From positions 1 through 13,850 of the forward strand of contig SSNU01000008.1 in assembly GCA_012064415.1 (NCBI GenBank): a stretch of 13,850 bases of DNA, read 5' to 3'. The notes below the pieces were generated by a model. That model saw nothing but the letters and a program-made list of their open reading frames with translations, had not been told where the DNA came from and searched no databases. Below, in pieces: positions 7,919 through 13,850 of the stretch (position 1 is its first letter; each line of letters begins with the position of its first letter). The DNA comes from Gyrodactylus bullatarudis. Taxonomy: Eukaryota; Platyhelminthes; Monogenea; Gyrodactylidea; Gyrodactylidae. The position numbers and the translations under genes were made by a program.

Positions 7919-8316
7919 AAGCCGAGAAAAAATTGACGAGCAATGAAATGTTGTTCGGCCTCTTCAGGAAATATACAGCCTGAGGCCTTCTTTTTTATTC
8001 CTTCATAAAAATCTCTGGCCGACTCGCCAGAATTGCGTTTCATTGTGTTTATTTCAATATCCTCCCCAAGAGGATTCTTCTTTACAACATATCTGCCTAG
8101 AATGTAGCTTTTTAATTCAGAGTACGACACTTCTCTTAAGCTTCTGGGCTTGACAATGTCAATAACCCTTGCCATAAACTCCTCATCCAGAGTGTTTGTG
8201 AAGATCTTCCTTAATAACATGTCATCGTCAACTCCTCTATCTTCCAGGATTTCTTCAAATTGTTCAAATAACCCATCTCGTTCTTTACCAAGTGGATGTT
8301 TTCTCCATGTCGCCAT
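7919..8316 (-). pseudogene. Outer element: N-terminal part of gag, cut by the inner element
   Basis: The frame starts at ATG 8316 and stays open to the insertion point at 7918, then reads a few codons of LTR to a false stop. It is a soluble, charged, helix-rich protein with the retrotransposon gag signature RNSGESARDFYEGIKKKA, resembling the E-S-x-x-[DE]-[FY] capsid patch of Gypsy gags, and a YSELKSYIL segment. After removal of the inner element, the frame joins the zinc-knuckle part at 3189. I know no closer family for the N-terminal end, and no primer site or LTR is seen above 8316. Confidence 0.82.
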
Positions 8317-8504
8317 GATTTATACAGGAAAATAAACGTTCTTTGATATATGCAAACTATGATTTTGTAAGGAAAACGTGCTTAGAACTCTTGATTCAAA
8401 AACCCGGCAAAGCAATCCCGGTCTCTCGTTTATTCATTAAAAAAATTAAATTTCAACACAAATAAATCTTTTAAATGTTTTTACACCAATTCAAATCAGT
8501 TAGT
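8317..8504 (-). other. Probable remnant of the outer element leader; no LTR seen
   Basis: AT-rich sequence between the outer gag start and the first LINE fragment. On the minus strand there is no TGG-starting primer site, and I see no repeat shared with 1-480. The 5' LTR of the outer element is therefore missing, perhaps through a deletion that brought the LINE sequence against the leader. Confidence 0.4.
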
Positions 8505-9075
8505 CTTATTTTATGAAGAAATGATGAATTTTTTGCAGTTCATGGCTTTAGATATTGTTAGAGCATGATCTTTTGGGCTAAGCTTAGAGTTGTAGTTAAG
8601 CCCCAGGTCATTTATGGATGTAATTACCATTTGGTTATAGGAGGGTTCAATTGGAATTCTGTTTGATAGGATCATAAACTTTGTTTTCGGATGATTAAGA
8701 GAGAGACCGAGATGTGATAGATAGGATTCAATGTGATCCATTTCGCTGCTGATTACATCATTTCCCCTTTGGAGAGCGAGGAGAATTTTGATATCATCTG
8801 CATATTTGAATTATGAGAATACCAAGTTAAAAAGGGCTGGACCAATAACTGATCCTTGGGGGACACCTGATGTGATCTTTCTTGGGATGATGAAATTCCA
8901 TTGAGTGTTACGTATTGACGCCGGTGAGATAGGAATTGAATTATTTAGTTAATTATATGGGTTAATTGAATGTCTAATTAGGGAGTTGATTATGACATAA
9001 AAGGGGAGTTTATCGAAAATTTTGTAAATAAATAATTGCAAACTTATAAAAATTTACGTTGTTGACATTGTCAGA
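8505..9075 (-). pseudogene. LINE fragment: middle of a reverse transcriptase with YADD palm
   Basis: Reading down the minus strand, the pieces are FAIIYL near 9045, a frame change, FDKLPFYVIINSLIRHSINPYN near 9010-8955, a TAA, then ITSGVPQGSVIGPALFNL (a very typical non-LTR RT block), a second TAA at 8813-8811, FKYADDIKILL (YADD 8804-8793) and a thumb segment to TAA 8511 (LSHLGLSLNHPKTKFMIL). The first half of RT, the endonuclease and the 3' end are absent. It is related to the larger LINE further right but is a separate copy, because the sequences differ where they overlap (FDKLPF to VTSG). The clade cannot be fixed; CR1/Jockey-like is plausible. Confidence 0.82.
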
Positions 9076-9429
9076 AACTAGTAATACACGCGACTTATCC
9101 ATTTGGAAGTTTTAAAATGCAATTTTTTAGCTTCTGATGAGGTCAACTCTTCTGATTATAACTAGTTTGAGTAAGCATGTGCAATACACTAGGAAGAAGT
9201 TGAACTGAATTTGAGCAACGTCAATTTGAATTCTTTCAAATGGTTCTGTCGATTCATACCAGAATTTTGAAGGAGGCTCTTCTAGACTTGTTATTCAACT
9301 GAAGCATCTCAAGATGAATATTTCAATATCTTAGCTGAAGTAGTTTGATCTCGTGCTTCATTAGAGCTTGGGCTAAGTGTATTTGATTTTTATGAATCAC
9401 AGTCAGTACACGACATATATACTAAATTT
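9076..9429 (-). other. Unassigned AT-rich interval between two LINE fragments
   Basis: No open frame or family patch is seen on either strand. It follows the TAA 9432-9430 of the larger LINE, so its right part is probably that LINE's 3' untranslated region. I see no poly(A) tail or short tandem repeat that would mark the LINE's 3' end. Confidence 0.4.
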
Positions 9430-9890
9430 TTATTTGAAATAATTATTAAGCATATTGTGATTATCTGGTACAAATGATATTAAATATGAACAAATGTTGG
9501 CAATATTTTTATCTTTAAACTGAGAAAAGTTAATTTGAAATCTTGTGCGAAGGGGGAGGAGTACATTAAGTAGTATAGAGTATCCCCTTGCCGAGCGCAG
9601 GTTATAATGGCCATTTGGTTGAGTAGCATACTTAGAGTACAGGAACGCAGAAGCTGAGATGCGTCTAAGCCAGAGTGGAAATAATTTAGCCCGCTCAAGT
9701 AAATCATTATAAGGTAGTGGGCCAAAGCATGTTCTGAGATAAATGTATTGAATACGTTCGAGCTTTTTGGAAGTACCAACAGGGAGATCACAAAGAATTC
9801 CGGATCCGTAGTCAAGATAGGGTAGTATGAGTGATTTTAAAAGAGAAATCCGTAAATCGGGGTTAATAACAAATCTCCTTATGAAGTAAC
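9430..9890 (-). pseudogene. LINE: C-terminal region after the RT thumb
   Basis: This minus-strand frame is open from about 9890 to the stop TAA 9432-9430, in a different frame from the RT piece above it. It reads RRFVINPDLRISLLKSLILP, then YLDYGSGILCD, KKLERIQYIYLR and AKLFPLWLRR. The blocks 'LK.LI.P.LDYGS..' and 'LE.IQ....R' are the hallmark of the LINE C-terminal region after RT. The natural stop appears to be 9432-9430. An overlapping open frame of similar length at 9480-9815 is only its shadow. Confidence 0.85.
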
Positions 9891-10154
9891 TCTTACACCT
9901 TGTCGTTTTGAGGACTTCAATAGAATGGCTGTTTGTGTCGAAAGGAAAGACATCGTTAGGTTAATAATGTAAGGATTAATATTGTGATTAAGAAGAACCT
10001 GTTGAATGATTGCAAATGGAAGTTTGTCAAACGCTTTTTCGATATCTAGGTAGATTACTGCACAACGGACTTTTTTATAGATAAGGGTTTGAGTCCATGA
10101 ATGACAGTAGGTTGGAACAATAGAGGTATACCAATTTTTGTAATTTATCAACGA
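9879..10154 (-). pseudogene. LINE: RT central segment
   Basis: The frame shows NYKNWYTS, then the first palm block VIYLDIEKAFDKLPF with the catalytic Asp, then LLNHNINPYIINL and KRQGVRVTS, which should continue into GVPQGS. Instead the sequence jumps straight to the C-terminal region. The palm (YADD) block and thumb, roughly 130 residues, are missing. The upper limit 10154 is where the plus-strand insert begins. Confidence 0.85.
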
Positions 10155-10325
10155 GTACTAACTAGAGAAAAAGCATGTTAAATACTCACAGAAAATATAT
10201 TAGACAAGCAAATCTGTTTCTTCTACGCAATGTTGTTCCATTTTTTCAGTCCATTTTCGTTTGAGAATCGCCAGTTGAATTAGTAAGAAAGGTCCAACAT
10301 TTTATCAATCTTTTCTTCATTTAAA

Positions 10326-10363
10326 GTTTTGGTGTAAAATTAAATTTGAATTTGTACCAAAAC
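10326..10363. repeat. Imperfect inverted repeat with 8-bp perfect outer arms
   Basis: GTTTTGGT (10326-10333) and ACCAAAAC (10356-10363) are exact inverted repeats around an AT-rich, largely self-complementary core. It lies about 90 bases upstream of the gene start. Confidence 0.7.
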
Positions 10364-10370
10364 ATAACTC

Positions 10371-10393
10371 ATATTAATTTTGAAAATTAATAT
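10371..10393. repeat. Perfect 23-bp palindrome, 11-bp arms
   Basis: ATATTAATTTT (10371-10381) and AAAATTAATAT (10383-10393) are exact inverted repeats around one G. It lies 58 bases before the ATG at 10452 and 7 bases after the previous inverted repeat. It could be a regulatory or transposase-binding site, or AT-rich chance. Confidence 0.75.
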
Positions 10394-10451
10394 TTGTTTA
10401 AATTTAACTTTGTTCGAAAATCACTTTAACGCTTTCATTGTTAACATAACG

Positions 10452-12155
10452 ATGCCTAAGAAAATAACTTGTATCACTGAAAAAGAGGCCAAATTAGCTG
10501 GAATTTCAGATTTAAATTTATCAATGAGTCAATCAAAGGCTCTTGAAATTGTTTATCTGCAAAAGAATGGAGATGTATTCCGTGCTCTCCGTCTCGAAAG
10601 TGAAAAGGAAATCTATAAGAATCAGAAGAATATTGCCCCAATCCGAGCTGTTTTGAAGGTGGTAGAGCAATTGTATCATGAAATTGGTTTACAAACTGTC
10701 ACGCTTGATGCTGCTTTTCATAGATATGAAAAATTTGAAAGTATTCGTAAGAAACTTCGGAGCAGCAGAAAACCTTTTGACGAATTGTTCTCGCAGTTGT
10801 TTCCTATGTCTTCTTGTGGTTGTTACCTGACGCTTAATAGGTGAAACTGCAAAATCCAGCTTCCAGAAAAGGCCGTCAATTTCCTGAAGGATCAAAATGC
10901 ATCACACCTTTTTACAAGAAAATCATATTTATCTTCATCCATCTCGTTCAAAATCAATGTTGACGATTCTTTCAATCCAATAGTCACCCCAAGTCCAGTT
11001 TTCAACTCTTCAACTCCAAAGAGACCCATCAAAAGGCAGCCAGAAGATGTTAAGCCCGCCAGTCCCTCATACACTCCTCATGCAAGTGATGAAAGTCCGC
11101 CCACACCCAAAAGATGCCGGTACTCCTCATATAATACCATTGATGTTGATTTGTATGCTGAATTCCTTGAACGATGCAAGATTTCACCAGTTGTTGGAGC
11201 AGCCGCATGGAACATGGCCTTGATATGTCAAGGAACAATGAGAGAAGACAACGTTTTAACAGCAGCCAAGCTCATAAGGACTAACAACCGTAGATTGGAT
11301 CAATATGAGGCCGATAAAACAAATCAAATCGAGGTCATCCAATTCGATGGAAGAAAGAACAAACGGAAGGTGTACCAGGGCGAAGAAGTCAAGAGAGAAT
11401 TCCTTTCAGTCAATAGTCAGCCAGGGAACAAGTATTTGGCCACCCTGGAAATGGAGTCTGGCAAAGCACAGCACATTGCTGATTTACTGAAGATGATAAC
11501 ACTGGGAACCAAGGTGGCATAATTTTCCATCTCGAGCAATACCTGAATAGAAACTTGATTCATATTGTTTGTAAGTTAAACCACATTCGATTAACTTGTT
11601 GTCATTAAAATATTTCTTCTTAGGCATCGCTCATCTCATTGAATTGGTTTTCAAAAAGTGTTCAAAATCGATGGAAGATCTATGAGTCCCACAGGTTCCA
11701 GTGGTCCAATCGGCTCCAATCTGGTGAAAGTCAATAAAGCGACTCCCATCAATCTCCGATTCAGCCCAGTGAAATGCCAAAATTTCCCTATCATGGATGA
11801 ACAAATTGTCAAAAGCCTCAGCACTGATCAAAGGTATCTCTACAATGTCGCCTATCTTGCCAACTTCAGTTTCAAACGAACAGATGTAAAGATATGCAGC
11901 TTCGTCAGAGTAAATAATCCTGGAAAAATGCACAATGCCCGATGGTTGACTACAGCATCAAGGTTGCTACGATACTATATTTCGACTGTTAATCCGGATG
12001 CTAACTTGAAGAAAGTTGTGCAGTTTACACTCCAAGTTTATGTTTGCAATTGGTCCAATGCTAGGATAAACAATTCAATCTCCAATGCTGCTAAAGTCTT
12101 CCACCAACTCTGGATGAATATCAACGCCTTGCCAGATAACCTGTCCAATGGAACA
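10452..12155 (+). pseudogene. Broken two-exon gene of an uncharacterised, multicopy invertebrate family (possible cryptic transposase)
   Basis: Start ATG 10452 (A at -3). Frame 1 runs to about 11494, interrupted only by TGA 10842-10844. Parts: helical N-terminal domain; SCGCYLTLNR, then TGA where a Cys would give CxC-x6-CxC, a likely zinc site; LPEKAVNFLKDQ; a Ser/Pro/Lys linker with KRPIKR and PKRCR, candidate nuclear signals; MREDN; IQFDGRKN; QPGNKYLATLEMESGKA. From 11495 a second frame reads NTGNQGGIIFHLEQYL to the intron at 11571. After it come IAHLIEL and, one base out of phase, GSSGPIG, LSTDQRYLY, NPGKMHNARWLTTASRLL and VYVCNWSN. I recall these blocks from unnamed multicopy proteins of aphids, spiders, Hydra and other invertebrates. 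The VC-x-AH-x2-EL block recalls hAT-like folds; transposase function is inference. The 3' end is cut off, and the frame then runs into antisense LINE to a stop at 12221. Confidence 0.65.
11571..11623 (+). other. Spliceosomal intron, 53 bp
   Basis: It has a consensus donor GTAAGT at 11571 and a pyrimidine-rich acceptor TTCTTCTTAG ending at 11623, with a branch-like ATTAAC in between. Splicing joins ...IHIV to C-IAH, restoring the family's VC-x-AH block, and the unspliced frame hits a stop within the intron. The size is typical of compact arthropod genomes such as those of mites. Confidence 0.8.
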
Positions 12156-13140
12156 AGTACTGCGACCTTTGATGAAACCGTGTTGATCCGGATCAAGATT
12201 GAGGATATTGATTTGTTTTAGGTTCGAGAATATGAACGAGTCGATAAGTGCCAGAAAGATTGGAAGCAGCGAAATAGGCCTGAAGTCTCCAGGGCATGAA
12301 GGAATTGTTTTTTTGGGATTGGTTGTATAAGGATTGTCAGCCATTGAGGTGGGATAGAGCTAGTTATTATGACATGCTGCAGGTATTGAGATAGATAGAC
12401 GAAAAATTCATTTGGGAGAGCTAGTAAAGTGGCTGCAGAACAAAATGAGTTGTCTTTTTTGAATTTATTTTTAAAGGCAAGTAGGAGGTCGATAATTAGG
12501 TTGGGTGAGACAGCTGGAATTGGTACATTTTTTTGATAACGATTTTGTCAGGAGTGTCTTTGGAAGTGTAGACTGAGGTGAAAAATCGTTGATTTCATTA
12601 GGATCGAAGTTATTACTAATGGTGTTTCTTTTATCAGGGTGAGCAAGGAAACGTATCTTCTTCCAGGCCCTTATAGGGTATGACTTTATATCAGATAAGA
12701 TCGAGGATTCAAACAGAGATTGAGAACTAAGTTGAAGGACATTTGTGCTGTTTTTCGAGATTTTCGAGGACCTCCTTATTATAAAGTTGAACAGGTCGAT
12801 GTTAAAGCCATCGATAAATAAATCCTGGAGTGAAGTAATGGTGAGGGAGACAAATCTGGATCCATCCGTGGTATAGTGTGGTATCGAGGAATCATATGGA
12901 TGGAAATCAGAGCAGGAAAATCAAAGTCGCCACATTTTCTAAATATCACTCGATTTTTAATGGTCAAATCATACTTCACAGTATTATTTATAATGGAGCT
13001 TCTTCTTTGGAACTTCCACTGGCCTATCTTGCAAAATTTATTATTAACATAATTACGCTGCCTCAGAACTTTAACAATTTTTAGGAAAAGAAAATTATTC
13101 ACCAAACATATAGTATCATTTAGTGCAGGAAATTCTTCAA
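12156..13140 (-). pseudogene. LINE: linker and N-terminal part of RT
   Basis: Going down the minus strand: an open stretch to about 12895 (FRKCGDFDFPALIS), one frame change, a long open stretch (TTDGSRFVSLTITSLQDLF, FNIDLFNFIIRRSSKI, SYPIRAWKKIRFLAHP), another change near 12595, FFTSVYTSKDTPDK, a change in an A run near 12535, then the RT finger blocks PNEFFVYLSQYL, SSIPPQWLTILIQPIPKK, a change in the next A run near 12312, DFRPISLLPIF and DQHGFIKGRSTCS, where the insert begins. The order matches LINE ORF2 between endonuclease and RT. No clear endonuclease catalytic block is visible in the upper part. Confidence 0.8.
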
Positions 13141-13203
13141 ACAAGGATCAATCTTTCTTCTTCATAAGACGGGGAAGCAGGTCGAGTCGATGAACCTTTA
13201 GCA

Positions 13204-13490
13204 TTAAACAGTTACAAGTTGAAATCTCCCAAAATAAAAGTCCATGATGGACCTTCCATCTTTGGAGACGATAGGAACTGGTTCCACTTTCATCCATGTT
13301 TCATAAATCGATAAGTTGTGATCTGTAAAGATATAGAACTGTTTACCAGCCAAGCGTCGATGAAAAAATAATTTTTCAACAATTCCAAAGACTGATATTA
13401 TTTTCATAACGATTTTTGTACAAAACACGGTGATCATCATGAATTTATGATTCTCTCTCCCCTTTCAAGACTTCGTCAATTAATGACTTG
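13204..13490 (-). pseudogene. Possible FLYWCH-type zinc-finger remnant
   Basis: Two overlapping minus-strand frames give IDEVLKGERES, HRVLYKNRYENNISLWNC and, after a frame change, FFHRRLAGKQFYIFTDHNL. Spacing of a G-x, an h-Y-KN, a W-x-C, an R and a final F...HN resembles the FLYWCH finger (WxC ... C-x-R ... H-x-H) found in MULE transposases and some arthropod proteins. The second Cys is not evident and there are stops within it. The downstream part (ETWMKVEPVPIVSKDGRSIMDFYFGRF) I do not recognise; a LINE endonuclease end is an alternative. Confidence 0.3.
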
Positions 13491-13850
13491 CCATAGAGAT
13501 TTTCTCATCTTTCTTCGGTGATTGAAAGTTGGTTGAAATTTGATGACTGTTTTGTAAACAGTGTTTACTTCAGAGTCTGTAGTTGATTTTTTCATTTATA
13601 TAAATTTTATTTTCCTTGACAGAACTTGCATCTTTAGTACGTTGGAGTGATTCACGTAGTTGTTCAAAAACGTCCGAAAATCCACTTAAATACATAATTT
13701 AGGAATTATATAAGAAGATATATATTTAAAACCAAATGCGCATTTCTCAAAGGATCATCAGTGGTCTCTCTTTGAAAATGATAAAAGTTAAATTTGAATG
13801 AAAAATAATAATTTACAAATTTTGAAAGAAATAGTAAATGTTAAAGAATA
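13491..13850. other. AT-rich interval, no gene seen
   Basis: I see no open frame longer than chance and no repeat. The one notable motif is a GTAAACA palindrome at 13554-13568, described in the findings. Confidence 0.5.

Larger units (their letters stand above)
227..8316 (-). mobile_element. Outer Ty3/Gypsy LTR retrotransposon (K02A2.6/Mag-like), degenerate, interrupted by a second element
   Basis: Pieces of one minus-strand gag-pol lie in canonical order: gag from 8316, two zinc knuckles near 3055-2960, protease near 2800, RT 2400-1810, RNase H 1810-1300 and integrase 965-480. Protease, RT, RNase H, integrase is the Ty3/Gypsy order. The double CCHC knuckle and the YQDD palm recall K02A2.6/Mag-clade elements, a subgroup assignment made from memory. 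About 3.4 kb belongs to this element; the other 4.7 kb is the inner insertion. Gag through protease share one frame, as in elements with a single gag-pol ORF. Several stops, frameshifts and small deletions break it. I find no LTR pair, primer site or polypurine tract, so the ends are lost or too diverged to see. The limits given are those of recognisable coding sequence. Confidence 0.85.
10160..12155. mobile_element. About 2.0-kb foreign segment inserted in the LINE
   Basis: Both borders are defined by loss of LINE RT similarity. Each border carries the hexamer agtact (10154-10159 and 12156-12161), a possible 6-bp target duplication, though the hexamer is its own reverse complement and could match by chance. 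The ends show no inverted repeats. The segment holds AT-rich 5' flank with two palindromes and one long broken plus-strand gene with an intron, and stops before the gene ends. Intron retention argues against retrocopying. It may be a truncated DNA transposon or a captured host segment. Confidence 0.6.
9430..13140 (-). mobile_element. LINE (non-LTR retrotransposon), decayed, split by a 2.0-kb insert
   Basis: The minus-strand order is linker and RT N-terminal region 13140-12156, then the foreign insert 12155-10160, then RT centre 10154-9885 and the C-terminal region 9884-9430. The two halves meet at the GRSTCS / SLINYKNW point of RT, which is continuous in related LINEs, so one element was interrupted. 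It has at least three frame changes, several in runs of A, and an internal deletion that removed the palm. Endonuclease is not convincingly seen. The C-terminal part after RT has no RNase H. Clade assignment is open; RT style is CR1/Jockey-like. Confidence 0.8.

Noticed and set aside
9480..9815. Minus-strand 111-codon open frame
   Set aside because: It is one frame off from the real LINE C-terminal region (YLDYGSG, LERIQ), which is open from about 9890 to 9430.
10842..10870. A tiny intron that would skip the TGA
   Set aside because: The possible GT...AG pair would give an intron of under 30 bases, too short for splicing; a Cys-to-stop change explains it better.
10689..11238. Minus-strand open frames opposite the plus-strand gene
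   Set aside because: No family patch, and the plus strand has a consistent long frame with conserved blocks.
11631..11933. Minus-strand 100-codon open frame
   Set aside because: Antisense of the second exon of the plus-strand gene; nothing recognisable.
1..13850. CRISPR array, tRNA or rRNA genes, bacterial operons
   Set aside because: No spaced short repeats, no cloverleaf or rRNA-like sequence, and all content is eukaryotic transposon type. The tRNA-Leu match is a primer site only.

Overview
The window looks like repeat-rich DNA from an animal nucleus, most likely an arthropod. It is AT-rich and holds no intact host gene. It contains Ty3/Gypsy LTR retrotransposons, LINE reverse transcriptases and a gene with one short spliceosomal intron (53 bp, GTAAGT...TTAG). 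Intron size and the resemblance of the plus-strand gene to arthropod proteins suggest a mite or similar small-genome arthropod, but that is a guess. Nothing is bacterial: there are no operons and no ribosome-binding sites.

Left part, 227-8316, minus strand: two nested LTR retrotransposons. The outer one is a decayed Gypsy element of K02A2.6/Mag type. Its gag starts at 8316, and its zinc knuckles, protease, RT, RNase H and integrase run from 3189 down to about 230. A younger Gypsy element of 4,723 bp (3191-7913) is inserted in the outer gag. The inner element has two LTRs (250 and 229 bp, three substitutions apart), a tRNA-Leu primer-binding site, a polypurine tract and an exact 5-bp target duplication (gggcc). 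Removing the inner element and one duplication puts the two halves of the outer gag back in one frame. The inner gag starts inside the 5' LTR. The inner coding region has four in-frame TAA codons and three frame changes, so neither element looks autonomous as read.

Right part, 8505-13140: LINE fragments, also minus strand. One copy (8511-9070) carries a YADD palm motif. A second copy runs from 13140 down to 9430. It is split by about 2.0 kb of unrelated plus-strand DNA (10160-12155) and has lost its palm through a deletion.

The plus-strand insert is the most interesting object. From an ATG at 10452 it encodes a long protein with a CxC...CxC motif, a basic linker, a conserved FDGRK block, an intron-split VC-x-AH block and an RWLTTASRLLR block. 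I recognise these as belonging to a multicopy, uncharacterised family in arthropods and other invertebrates, possibly a cryptic RNase H-fold transposase. This copy is broken by a nonsense codon, a deletion with frameshift, a one-base frameshift and 3' truncation.

The far right (13141-13850) holds only a weak FLYWCH-like zinc-finger remnant and AT-rich sequence. The far left (1-226) may hold the last codons of a plus-strand gene.
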